A stretch of DNA of 64,000 bases from Planococcus antarcticus DSM 14505 (GTDB taxonomy: Bacteria > Bacillota > Bacilli > Bacillales_A > Planococcaceae). Position 1 is the first letter of the stretch. Each line of letters opens with the position of its first letter. A program made the position numbers and the translations under genes. The notes beneath the pieces are model-generated. The model saw only the letters and a list, made by a program, of their open reading frames with translations. It did no database searches and was not told the DNA's origin. This document shows, piece by piece, positions 30,315 to 39,700 of this stretch. The stretch spans positions 3,662,501-3,726,500 of the forward strand of contig NZ_CP016534.2 in NCBI RefSeq assembly GCF_001687565.2, given 5' to 3'.

Positions 30315-30797
30315 TTACCGTCTCGTTTCAAATGAGCGCTGATGAAGTTGACGCATCAACTCTGCTAGTTCAGCGACAGGACCATCGACTACCGTATCCT
30401 TAATAACCTCTTCAATAGCCAAATTTCGAACACGCGACGGTGCCGCGCCCATCTCACTTAACCACTCGGACAATTGCTTAGACGAACTTGCGTAAACGAT
30501 TCTTCCCAAACCTGCCCAGCCATGAGCCGCTGAACACATCGGACAATGTTCGCCTGAAGTATAAACTGTCGCTTTGCTTCTTTCTTCAAGTGACAGATTA
30601 TTCGCTGCCCACCGTGCAATCGCAAACTCAGGATGCTGTGTATGGTCGCCTCCTGCTACATGGTTATGATCTTCAAAAAGAACGTCTCCAGCAGCTGAAA
30701 CAAGAATCGATCCGAACGGCTCATCACCTTTTTCCAATGCCGTTTCTGCTAATTCCACACAATGTCGCAAATACGTTAAATCCGTCTCGCTAATCAT
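30315..30797 (-). CDS. Nucleoside/guanine-type deaminase (cytidine deaminase superfamily)
   Basis: A 160-residue zinc deaminase. The zinc motif parts are HPEFAIARWA (in place of HAE; Glu is the proton shuttle) and EHCPMCSAAHGWAG (PCxxC-type, here HCPMC). The family deaminates guanine, cytosine or nucleosides. The Pro in HPE and the His before CPMC vary from the tRNA-adenosine deaminase pattern, so a free base or nucleoside substrate is more likely. Start ATG at 30797 with GGGGGAG upstream. It lies near a nucleoside hydrolase (31613), which suggests nucleobase salvage in this neighbourhood. Confidence 0.82.
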   Translation of the reverse strand: MISETDLTYLRHCVELAETALEKGDEPFGSILVSAAGDVLFEDHNHVAGGDHTQHPEFAIARWAANNLSLEERSKATVYTSGEHCPMCSAAHGWAGLGRIVYASSSKQLSEWLSEMGAAPSRVRNLAIEEVIKDTVVDGPVAELAELMRQLHQRSFETRR

Positions 30798-30915
30798 TTT
30801 TACTCCCCCATAGTGTTTTCAACTCGAGCTACCCTGCTGCTTACCGAAGATGAAATGAAGAATTAGTGCTCTTGAGTATTGGGGCAGCCTTGTAGTTAGT
30901 AGATTTGAGAACGAG

Positions 30916-31533
30916 TTAAGTAGAAATTCCGATCGATGCGTTTTCATATTGCGCAGCCGTTAATACTTTTACAATAAAATGTGCCACATCCGCACGCGGG
31001 ATGGACTTTGATTTTTCGGGTACGCCCGTCGTAGCTTCTTTGTACTGTCCTGTAAAAGGATCATTGGTCAACCCCATCGGTCGAACAATGGTATAGGTCA
31101 GTCCATGTGCTTTAATGTAGTCCGTAGCGGCCCGATGATCGGTTAGCGCATTTTTAAGCATCTTCATGATCAATTTTCCGCTGACGCCTGTTAATTCATT
31201 GTGAACACCTGCAGATGCTGTGTAGACGATTCGTTTCACACCATGCTGCTCCATGCCCGTCACAATATTTTTTGTCATCTCTTGGAGTTCTGTTGATTGT
31301 TTCATTCCTTGACTAGAACCTAAGCATGACACAACCGCGTCATGACCCGCAATGGCTGCTGAAACTTCCGCTGGATGGAAGGCATTTCCTTTTATAACCG
31401 TTAAATTCTCGTGTGTAACTTCTAGCTTCGTCGGTGTCCGGACAAACGCCGTAACCTCAAACCCGCTTTCTATTGCCTGCTTTACGACGAATTGACCCAC
31501 ACCGCCCGTTGCACCAAACACAATGATTTTCAT
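30916..31533 (-). CDS. NAD(P)-binding oxidoreductase (NmrA/YtfG-like atypical SDR)
   Basis: A 205-residue Rossmann protein of the atypical short-chain dehydrogenase group. IIVFGATGGVGQFVVKQA is the NAD(P) loop, and IVYTASAGVHN and TIVRPMGLTNDP are typical of this group. Such proteins act as NAD(P)H-dependent reductases or redox sensors. AAGGTGGAG precedes the ATG. Its first 53 codons plus leader exist as a second, truncated copy at 26820-27066. It starts 80 bp after the nucleoside hydrolase gene, whose stop codon lies inside the duplicated leader. Confidence 0.88.
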   Translation of the reverse strand: MKIIVFGATGGVGQFVVKQAIESGFEVTAFVRTPTKLEVTHENLTVIKGNAFHPAEVSAAIAGHDAVVSCLGSSQGMKQSTELQEMTKNIVTGMEQHGVKRIVYTASAGVHNELTGVSGKLIMKMLKNALTDHRAATDYIKAHGLTYTIVRPMGLTNDPFTGQYKEATTGVPEKSKSIPRADVAHFIVKVLTAAQYENASIGIST

Positions 31534-31618
31534 CGTACTCCACCTTGCTTTCCTATGATTGGTTTATCTTCTTAAAAATAGCCTATTTATTTTTAAAATC
31601 AAGAAATCGCACTTACTT
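31375..31618. repeat. Direct repeat copy B (5' end and leader of the intact NAD(P)-binding gene)
   Basis: Partner of 26823-27066. The stop codon of the nucleoside hydrolase (31613-31615) is inside the repeat. The repeat ends with CTTACTT in both copies. Confidence 0.92.
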
Positions 31619-32572
31619 AAGCCTGTCCGAAATAACTTCCACTGCCTTCACAAATTCTGCAACGAATTCTTGGCGATTAACGGTGTGAAGAACATGCACG
31701 TTCGGTACTTTACCTGAACGCTTCGTATAGTCAACAACTGTTGCACCAGCTGTTATACCTTCTAGCGCTACTTCGACATAGCAGTCTTGACCTTTGAAAA
31801 ACTCTGGTTTCAATAAATACATGACCGCGCAGACATCATGGAAGTGTAGCACTTGATCATAATTTTCTTCATGGAAAGCTGTTCTTTTAATGACGTCCAA
31901 ATAATACGTCACGAGATGATAGGCTTTCTCCGCAAACTCCGTACCAATGTTCAAAATGCTTTTCGCTTCATCAATTGTTACAAATGCTTTATGTGTGACA
32001 TCTAAACCACTCATCACAATGGGAACACCCGAACGAAATACAATCTCTACTGCGTGTGGATCCACGTAGGCATTGAATTCTGCCGTCGGTGACATATTGC
32101 CCCCTACTGCTGCTCCGCCCATCCATGAGATCCGCTCGATTTTCGGCTTTACTTCAGGATGTGCCAGCAATAGCGCAGCCACATTGGTTAACGGTCCTGT
32201 CGCGACAATTGTGATTTTTTCATCGCTTGCCATAATCGTTTCCAACATGGCTGTAATGGCCGGACGTTTACTTACAGGCAAGATTGGTGCTGGAAACTGT
32301 ACATTTCCAAACCCACTTTCCCCGTGGATATCTTCCGCCACTTCTAATTCACGAAAAATCGGCTGTTCTAATCCACGTGAAATCTCGACATCCGCTCCTA
32401 TGTAACTTAACAATGCACGTGCGTTATAGTTTGTTTTATCTTGCGAAATATTACCCGAACAAGTAGTGACTAACCGCACATCCAATACTTCATGATTAGC
32501 AAATGCTAAGGTTAGCATCATTGCGTCATCGATCCCTGGGTCTGTATCGATAATAATTGGCAATTTAGTCAT
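31613..32572 (-). CDS. Inosine-uridine preferring nucleoside hydrolase (RihA/B type)
   Basis: A 319-residue calcium-dependent N-ribohydrolase that splits nucleosides into base and ribose. The diagnostic DTDPGIDDAMML is at the N-terminus (calcium-binding Asp cluster). TGPLTNVAALLLAHP and the C-terminal FHDVCAVMYLL complete the active site. Start at 32572 with AAGGTGG; a longer in-frame ATG at 32632 lacks a site. It fits with the nearby deaminase in a salvage role. Base specificity is not readable. Confidence 0.92.
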   Translation of the reverse strand: MTKLPIIIDTDPGIDDAMMLTLAFANHEVLDVRLVTTCSGNISQDKTNYNARALLSYIGADVEISRGLEQPIFRELEVAEDIHGESGFGNVQFPAPILPVSKRPAITAMLETIMASDEKITIVATGPLTNVAALLLAHPEVKPKIERISWMGGAAVGGNMSPTAEFNAYVDPHAVEIVFRSGVPIVMSGLDVTHKAFVTIDEAKSILNIGTEFAEKAYHLVTYYLDVIKRTAFHEENYDQVLHFHDVCAVMYLLKPEFFKGQDCYVEVALEGITAGATVVDYTKRSGKVPNVHVLHTVNRQEFVAEFVKAVEVISDRLK

Positions 32573-32748
32573 TAAATAGACCACCTTTTTAAGATTTCTG
32601 ATTGCGTTCTTATGTCTTAGTATAATCAACATTAACCCAAATATGACTTTTAATAAAGTTCACCGAAATGCATCGAAGTGAGTATACCTTCATAATGACG
32701 AGCTTCATTTACATCCATCTTTTCACAACCTTGATCATCTTATAAATG

Positions 32749-32782
32749 AAAAAACGGATATACGTAATCGCTATATCCGTTT
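32749..32782 (-). terminator. Intrinsic terminator after the ankyrin lipoprotein gene
   Basis: On the minus strand AACGGATATA and TATATCCGTT form a perfect stem, followed by six U. Confidence 0.92.
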
Positions 32783-32787
32783 CTCTC

Positions 32788-33459
32788 TTATTCTTCTAAT
32801 ATTTTAATCATTGCCGTATAGCCTTTCTCCTTCGCATAATCGAGTGCTGTCTTACCTGAATTGTCACGAAGTTCTTTATTTGCATTAAATGTTACTAATT
32901 CCTGTACAATTTGCTGATACATATCTGAACCATCCGTTAATGCGACTGCTTCAATCAATGCCGTATAACCAAAATTATTTTGATGATCAATATTTACTTT
33001 ACCATCTTCTAAAAGTAGCTTCACATTGTTTAAATGTCCTTTTTCAGCAGCGGGTATTAACGTATTGCCCCCATAGCGATTCACAATATTTTGATTGGGT
33101 TCCGCATGCTCGATCATATACGTTAAAATCTCTGTTTTTCCTTGTGCGCCTGCATATAGATAGGCACTATCCTGAATACCATCTTGTTGATTGATATCTG
33201 CTCCCGCTCTAATTAAAAGTTTCGCTACCTCGATATTATTGTCATGAGTCGCAATTAATAGCGGTGTCTCCATTTTAGTATTCGTTTCATTTATTGGATA
33301 GGACGGATCCTGTAAAATTCCTTGGACCTTTTCTAACTCGTTGTTTTCGACTGCTTGAATAAGTTCGCCTGAGTATTGCTTCATATGCTTTTCCCCTTCC
33401 TGACTACATCCCGTTACTAGTAATAATATGCTTATGACGATGACGATACAACGGTTCAT
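32788..33459 (-). CDS. Ankyrin-repeat lipoprotein
   Basis: A 223-residue secreted lipoprotein. The signal peptide ends in the lipobox LVTGC (Cys18 would be lipidated). About five ankyrin repeats follow from residue 32 (ETPLLIATHDNNIEVAKLLI, GHLNNVKLLLEDG, GKTALDYAKEKGYTAMIKIL). The repeats form a protein-binding solenoid displayed on the outer face of the membrane. Partner unknown. GGAGG lies just upstream of the ATG. The gene overlaps, on the other strand, the in-frame extension of a short orphan C-terminal peptide (33471-33564). Confidence 0.88.
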   Translation of the reverse strand: MNRCIVIVISILLLVTGCSQEGEKHMKQYSGELIQAVENNELEKVQGILQDPSYPINETNTKMETPLLIATHDNNIEVAKLLIRAGADINQQDGIQDSAYLYAGAQGKTEILTYMIEHAEPNQNIVNRYGGNTLIPAAEKGHLNNVKLLLEDGKVNIDHQNNFGYTALIEAVALTDGSDMYQQIVQELVTFNANKELRDNSGKTALDYAKEKGYTAMIKILEE

Positions 33460-33727
33460 GTAAAACCTCCTTTAGCTGTGAGATTTCCAGCTGTTAAAGA
33501 GCTAGCTGCTGCCCTGAACGGAAAAGCTGCTACTTTGTCCAGACGCGATTGGGATGTTCCATAAAGAATATCAAATTGCTTCATCGTGACAATAACTTAC
33601 GAGCCTAATGCAATACTTTGCGTGCAACTTTATCAACTATAGTATTTATAAAAAAATTATGAAACTGCAAATTACCATTCAAGCAGTTCCTGCTTTATAC
33701 TAATCTTACTTACTAGAGGCAGACAGG
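33460..33727 (+). other. Gene-poor spacer with a short coding remnant
   Basis: Plus-strand codons from about 33471 to the TAA at 33562-33564 read LAVRFPAVKELAAALNGKA and end RRDWDVP. It looks like the C-terminal tail of a protein whose body is gone, family not recognised. The rest is AT-rich with no further signal. Confidence 0.35.
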
Positions 33728-33865
33728 ATGTCCCAAATGGCAAGAGATTTTAAAGAGGCGTTGATCGCGAAAGCCAAATGCTTATCTACCAGTTCGCTGT
33801 ACTTGCTGAAATACATGGCGATTGTTCTGGTGCCACTATACATCAATTATTTAGTTCTAGATTAA
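33728..33865 (+). CDS. Possible 45-aa small protein
   Basis: ATG at 33728 after GAGGCAGACAGG; the product starts MSQMARDFKEALIAKAK and has a hydrophobic second half (LYLLKYMAIVLVPLYINYLV). A strong terminator follows 12 bp after the stop codon, which supports a real transcript. It could equally be the tail of a degraded gene. No homology recognised. Confidence 0.35.
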   Translation: MSQMARDFKEALIAKAKCLSTSSLYLLKYMAIVLVPLYINYLVLD

Positions 33866-33876
33866 TGAAAAGTAAG

Positions 33877-33912
33877 AAAGGCGATTCCGTTTTGAGCGGA
33901 ATCGCCTTTTTT
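33877..33912 (+). terminator. Intrinsic terminator after the 45-aa ORF
   Basis: AAAGGCGATTCCG (33877-33889) / CGGAATCGCCTTT (33897-33909), then a six-T run (33907-33912). Confidence 0.92.
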
Positions 33913-34089
33913 GAGCATCAATCAGATAATTTGTTGCATCGACTTTGTAATCAGAACGTTAAAGTCTTCTTCGTATTGTGGTTAGCGAAACGCCTTCTGA
34001 CAAGTCGCAGGATAGGCTGCCAATGTTAAGTCTCTAACTTGTAGAAAAACTACCTTTAAGAATATTTACTATACATCGTAAGTTAACTA

Positions 34090-34143
34090 AAAACCTCACT
34101 TACTTATGGTACGGTTCACCGTATTGCACCTAAGTGAGGTTTT
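34090..34143. repeat. Hairpin repeat / 3' gene remnant, copy X
   Basis: AAAACCTCACTTA (34090-34102) pairs perfectly with TAAGTGAGGTTTT (34131-34143), and an inner TACGG/CCGTA stem lies between. It aligns with 42119-42170 over its whole length. On the minus strand it also reads VQYGEPYHK-stop. It could work as a terminator in both directions. Confidence 0.6.
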
Positions 34144-34268
34144 GAAAAAAATACATAATCTATCCTATTTGTATATGGTAACTTAAAACTGAGCCACCAA
34201 AGCAATTGAAAACTGAGCCACTTCTGTAGGAAAATAAACCCTAGCATGATTGTTAGGGGGAAACAGGA

Positions 34269-35825
34269 GTGATTACATTGAACAAGAAGCAACAGGTGAT
34301 TCAGCTGCATCTTCAAGATGTCAGCCAAAGACAAATATCCACTGAAGTGAAGGTCTCCAGAAACACCGTTTCAAAATACATCGAAGCTTTTGAGAAGAGC
34401 AAGGCAACCGATGTCCGTAACCTGCCGGTTACAGAGGATATCTTATCGGCTCCCTCCTACAAGAAAAGGGATGGGGTAAAACGCAAAATGACAGAGGAGA
34501 TTATAGACAGGCTCAGAGGATTCATTCAAGACAATGAATGGAAACGCAAAAACAACATGAGCAAGCAACAAATGAAAAAGATTGATATGTATGAAAAACT
34601 GCAAGAAGAAGGATATGACATCGGCTATACGACGGTTCGGAATTTCGTCAATATCGAGGAGATGCGAGCGAAAGAGGTTTTTATTCGGCAACGCTATTCA
34701 GCAGCTTGGGAAGTAGAATTTGATTGGGGAGAAGTAAAACTAGTAATTGATGGGAAACAGAAATCCTATTCCTTAGCGGTTTTCACCTTGGCTTACAGCA
34801 ATTACCGATTTGCGCTGCTTTATGAATCCGAGACGATGATCTGTGTGCAGGATGCCCATACCAAGCTGATTGACCACTTAGGTTTCGTCCCATCTGTTTT
34901 CACTTACGACAATATGCGAACCGTGGTGAAATCGTTTGTCGGAACAGACCGGAAGATCACGGATGGAATGATCAACCTCTCCAATTATTACGGATTCCGG
35001 ATACGGCTCTGCGAGCCAAGAAAAGGAAACCAGAAAGGACACGTAGAACGGAGTGTCGAGGTTGTCCGCAGAAAAGCATTTTCATATGATATTGCGTTCG
35101 CTTCCCTGGAAGACGCCCGGAAACGTCTAAGCCAAACGATTCAATCGCTCAATAAACGAATCCACCACGAAAAGAAGATCGCTCATGTGGAATTGAAAGA
35201 GCAAGAAAAAGCAACAGCTACTCAAGAGTCGCTCCCTCTGCCATTCGATGTTTCGGAAGTCTTGGAATGTCGGGTAGATAAATACAGCACCGTCATGATT
35301 AAACAAAATCGGTACTCCGTACCCGAGGGCAATGTAGGCGCATGGATCCGTGCCAAGGTCAGCGCAGATGCAGTCCGGCTCTTTATTAAAGGCGAACTCG
35401 TTGCAGAACATCGGAGAAATTGGGGTGTCCATCAATGGGAAATGAATCTCTATCACTACATAAAAACCTTCACAAAGAAAAAAGGCGCTTTAGCTCAAAG
35501 TGAATGTTTGAGCCAAGCACCAAATCAAATTAAAAAACTCTTCGAAAACCATTATATCGGAAAAGAGAGAGATTTTCTAGAGCTACTCCTCTATGTACGA
35601 GAGAAAAATCAGTTGGATAACGTGATGACCGCTGCACGACAGATTGAGATAAAAGGTCTCGGTGAAATTACGACCGAAAAGCTAATTTTTCTGAGCGAAC
35701 AAACAGATTTAGTACCTACGGTACCTCTACAAAAAGATGAGACAGTCGAACAGGCGCTTCAAAACATCCAAGCCTTTTCAGCGATGTTCAAACAAGTCGA
35801 TGAAGGAGTGCTTGAACATGGATAA
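34269..35825 (+). CDS. istA: IS21-family transposase IstA (copy 1)
   Basis: A 518-residue DDE transposase. The N-terminal helix-turn-helix is VIQLHLQDVSQRQISTEVKV. The rve-type catalytic core has Asp in EVEFDWGEVKL, Asp in FTYDNMRTVV and Glu in KGHVERSVEVVRR. It cuts and joins the IS ends with help from IstB. The start may be the GTG at 34269 or the TTG at 34278 (AGGAG upstream of the latter). It overlaps istB by 8 bp (ATGGATAA), so the two are translationally coupled. Intact. Confidence 0.96.
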   Translation: MITLNKKQQVIQLHLQDVSQRQISTEVKVSRNTVSKYIEAFEKSKATDVRNLPVTEDILSAPSYKKRDGVKRKMTEEIIDRLRGFIQDNEWKRKNNMSKQQMKKIDMYEKLQEEGYDIGYTTVRNFVNIEEMRAKEVFIRQRYSAAWEVEFDWGEVKLVIDGKQKSYSLAVFTLAYSNYRFALLYESETMICVQDAHTKLIDHLGFVPSVFTYDNMRTVVKSFVGTDRKITDGMINLSNYYGFRIRLCEPRKGNQKGHVERSVEVVRRKAFSYDIAFASLEDARKRLSQTIQSLNKRIHHEKKIAHVELKEQEKATATQESLPLPFDVSEVLECRVDKYSTVMIKQNRYSVPEGNVGAWIRAKVSADAVRLFIKGELVAEHRRNWGVHQWEMNLYHYIKTFTKKKGALAQSECLSQAPNQIKKLFENHYIGKERDFLELLLYVREKNQLDNVMTAARQIEIKGLGEITTEKLIFLSEQTDLVPTVPLQKDETVEQALQNIQAFSAMFKQVDEGVLEHG

Positions 35826-36570
35826 AAAGCAACAAGTCATTGATATGTGCAAAGAATTACGACTCCCGGGGATCCGTGAGTTGGTTGAAGAAGATGAAGG
35901 ATTTGAAGAAACGACAGCTGCAATCGAGCTGTTATATACAGTATTAACAAAAGAAAAGAAAGACCGTTGGATCCGATCGAAATCAACACGGATCCGCCGT
36001 GCCAACTTTCCGGAGAAGAAACTGCTTGAGGAGATTGAGATCCAAGCGCTGCCCACAGATGCGCAACAAAAACTGCCCAACTTACAGACGCTTGATTTCA
36101 TTAAAGCTGGGCAGAATGTGATTCTGACCGGTTCCCCTGGCACCGGCAAGAGCCACTTGGCTATCGGCTTAGGAGTAGAAGCCTGTTTGGCTGGTTACAA
36201 GGTATATTTTGCGAGTGTCTCTTCCTTGATCAATCAATTGAAAGAAAGTAGGTCCGAACGGACCTTGCGCTCTTTCGAATTGCGCTTTGAGAAGTACGAC
36301 CTTGTCATCATTGACGAATTGGGCTACATTTCCTTCGATAAAGAAGGCGCTGAATTACTCTTTACGCATTTATCTTTGCGTGCAGGGCGATCCTCGACCA
36401 TTATCACAAGTAATCTATCGTTTGCGAAATGGGAGGAAGTGTTTCATGACCCCATTTTGACTGCAGCATTGACGGATCGGCTGACGCACAAATCACATGT
36501 GGTGAATATGGTAGGTCCTTCTTATCGAATGAGAGAAACGAAAAAATGGCTCGAAAACAACCATTCATAA
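35818..36570 (+). CDS. istB: IS21-family helper ATPase IstB (copy 1)
   Basis: A 250-residue AAA+ ATPase of the DnaC/IstB group. Walker A is GSPGTGKSHLAIGLG and Walker B is LVIIDELGY. It forms a ring on target DNA and activates IstA for insertion. The ATG at 35818 overlaps the istA stop codon and has GAAGGAG upstream. Intact and apparently identical to the second copy. Confidence 0.96.
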   Translation: MDKKQQVIDMCKELRLPGIRELVEEDEGFEETTAAIELLYTVLTKEKKDRWIRSKSTRIRRANFPEKKLLEEIEIQALPTDAQQKLPNLQTLDFIKAGQNVILTGSPGTGKSHLAIGLGVEACLAGYKVYFASVSSLINQLKESRSERTLRSFELRFEKYDLVIIDELGYISFDKEGAELLFTHLSLRAGRSSTIITSNLSFAKWEEVFHDPILTAALTDRLTHKSHVVNMVGPSYRMRETKKWLENNHS

Positions 36571-36713
36571 GTGGCTCAAAATTAAATTGCGTTGTGGCTC
36601 AATTTTCATTTGCGAAATACACTATTTCTGAAATTTGTTTATTTACATTTATAAAAGCATGTAAAAGGGGTAAGCTGGCATACTATTGTACACAGAACTG
36701 ATGTAACAACTAT

Positions 36714-39700
36714 TTATCTATCCATAAGTTGTTGACTTAAAGATCTTATTGGTCCAATTTGTTTTTCAAACATCAAATCCCATATATCAAGACATTCTTT
36801 TGCAATATCTTTTATATCAGGTATTGGTGAACCAGAAGTTTCATCATATAATCCAATTATTAACTTAGAAATCTCATCTTCTATTCCATACATATCCTCA
36901 ACTATACTATCGCTATTTTTTATTAGATGATAACTCATCGATATTATAATATCTTTGTAATCAACTAGTGATTTTGAGTTTTCTTCAAGATAGTGAACAA
37001 AAGCATATACTGTTCTTCCACTTAAGCGAGAATTCATTATTTCGATTATAAAATCTTTATCTCTCTTTAAATCAATACGGTTGTCATAAAATAACCTTGA
37101 AATCGGCACTTCCAAATCTAATGTGCTTAACTTAAATTCGCATATTATTTCTTTTGCTAATGGATTAAATTTATTTTCATTAAAATAATTAATAGTCATT
37201 TGGAGAATCCCACGTGCCTGGGCTTCACTCATTCTATCCACATTATTTATTACTTCCACAAATTCATTTTTAAGAATAAACATCTCAGACAGGCAAAATG
37301 CTCCCATTTCTATTATTTTTTCATCTTCAGATTCATAGCATGCTTCAATCACTTTTAATACTCTTTCGCGATATTTCGGATATAGCAAGAAGAGCATATT
37401 TTTTGTATCATAAAAGCCTGCTAATCTATGATCTTGCTCATATAGATTTAGGATTTTTTCTGATGCCCAATCTTTTTCAATATTATAAGAAGGCCATAAT
37501 GCGAATATACTTGCTAGCTTTACCGTTGGATTTTCATCAACCGTTAACTGTTCAATTGTTTCTTTAAATTGTTTAAATAACATACTTTCGTTCCATAATA
37601 GCTGTTCTATTGCTTGAGCCGCGTTACCCCTTACACAATTTATCGCATTACTTTGTAGCATATCAAAGCTGCACATTTCTTTATCATCGCGACTAGTTAT
37701 ATTTGGTTTACCAATCTCCGGGTTTTCATGGTTTACTGCAATATCCTTTAGAATGCCCAATATCGCTTGAGACCATTTCACGTTTTTTTTGTTTCGTATT
37801 ATAGAGCAAATGTAGTTCGCCCGATGTGACATATAATCATATGAAAAGGTCATCATCATTTTTTCTAACAACTTTTCCGGTACATTATCCAAATACTTAC
37901 TATACGCTACCCCACTAAATAAGAAATCTATATATACATCCATAATCTTATCTTTATTTAAAAGAGCTATATTAATCATTCTTTCAGGTTCTTCTGAAGC
38001 GGCATCACCGAAACTCCTTGCAAACTCTTCAATAGAATTATCAATAATTCCACCTGAACCCTCTTTCCAACGGGAAGGACTTTTATGATTAATTTTTGAG
38101 TTAGTAACAATTTCAATCCAGTTTTTATTACTTAATTTCTTCCTTGCAACTGGTGAACTTACCGACCCGCTAGATACACCAAAATATTTATATAAGGTTG
38201 TTCCGTTAGAGAATTTACGACTTAAAGTACGTATCAGGTCTTTCCTTTGATTACTTATTCGCTCGTCGGGAAGAACTTCCAATATCTCTTTTTGAAAATC
38301 ACCCCAAAAACTCCAATAAACCGTGTTACCGTTTCTTTCTCTATTGTAATTAATTCTACGCATATAACTATCTTTAGCTTTTGGTGATACATAACGAACA
38401 ATTTTTTCTTCTAATTCAGTGAAATTATTCTCACTACAGTATTTCGAATGTTTTTTCAATATTTGTTTGGCAATAAATAGCTCATCACCATTGCCACTTG
38501 TCTTATCGAAAATATTGCTATTGAGATCACCATATAAATAAGTGATTACAAAGTCACTGTACCTCTCAGGCAATCTATATAATCCATCTAATATGATTTC
38601 ATTAAATAAATAATAACCTTTCCCCAGGAATTCTTTATAGCTTTCAAGGAATTTTTCCGGTTCTTGACCTATAATTGCTGCATTTGCTTTTTTTATAATT
38701 TGAATACAAGCTCTTTCAAGGCTTCCTTTGTGATAAGTTTTCTCTGACCAATCACTATAAAGTAAATTCCCCTCATTCTCAGTAGGAATGTATGGCATTA
38801 ATAAATTTAGAACTTCTTCTCCATTGTTTATGAAAATTTCAGAGTCTTCATATAGAAACTCCTCTTCATATTTATAAATTATTCTCCCCTTACTCTTAAT
38901 TTTATTTTCCAATAAGAATGCCAATAGTCGTATTGATCTTATTTCACATTTCTTAAGCATCGACTTTAAATCAAGGTACATATCAGCCATTTGAGGAGAT
39001 CGGTTATAAAACTTCATTCGTAATTCAAATAATTCGTCTGTATCTTGATTTATGTCATACATAAAAAATTTTGAAAGTTTATTATCATCTTCCTGTGAAT
39101 TAAATAAATATTTTTTAATGAAATCAATATCATCAGTTTCAAAATTGGGACTCATACTGACAAGTAATTTTATAACAAGTTCCTTTTTCGACGGATCGTT
39201 AAGCCATTTGTCTAAAATCCCATATTCCCTAAGCAACCTAATATATTTTGGTCTTGAATATATTACGTTGTTAATAAGGGGATTATTGTAAATTTCATTT
39301 TCACAGTTATTCACGATAAAATATTTTATATTTTCATCTGGGTTTTCTATCTGATTTAATACTTCCAAGAATACGAATTTAACAAAATGCCGAATTTGCT
39401 TCGCTTCAAATATTCTTTGTCCTGCATTAATAAAATCCTGGCTATCGAACTCATATAAATTTTGCATGAACATTTGCACTTGATATCTTCTTCCGGGAGT
39501 TTGTTTTTCTTTACTTCCAATAATATCTATAACATCTTCACCTTCATAATATCTCTTCAACATTTTTTCAGCTAAAAAACAGTCTAATATAGATTGGTGA
39601 GCAAACGAAACTTTATTATCGTGAATTATTAAGAAGGCATTTGAAGATAGAAATTCTAAAGATGATTTGTTTTCATTTAAAATAGTTAAAGGAATAAATA

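Larger units (their letters stand above)
34170..36621 (+). mobile_element. IS21-family insertion sequence, copy 1
   Basis: A 2452-bp element encoding IstA and IstB. Ends: left TGTATATGGTAACTTAAAAC and, as reverse complement, right TGTATTTCGCAAATGAAAAT, each followed by TGAGCCAC. The TGAGCCAC block is repeated inside both ends, as usual for IS21 multiple transposase sites. Flanks show a 5-bp duplication CTATT (34165-34169 and 36622-36626). It appears identical to 57549-60000. Confidence 0.95.

Noticed and set aside
33778..34029. 83-codon plus-strand ORF
   Set aside because: It overlaps the terminator at 33877-33912 in another frame and has no ribosome site or protein-like composition.
34116..34334. 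Minus-strand ORF at the left end of IS copy 1 (also seen at 57456-57713)
   Set aside because: It is repeated at both IS copies because it reads antisense through the IS end and the istA start; no independent support.
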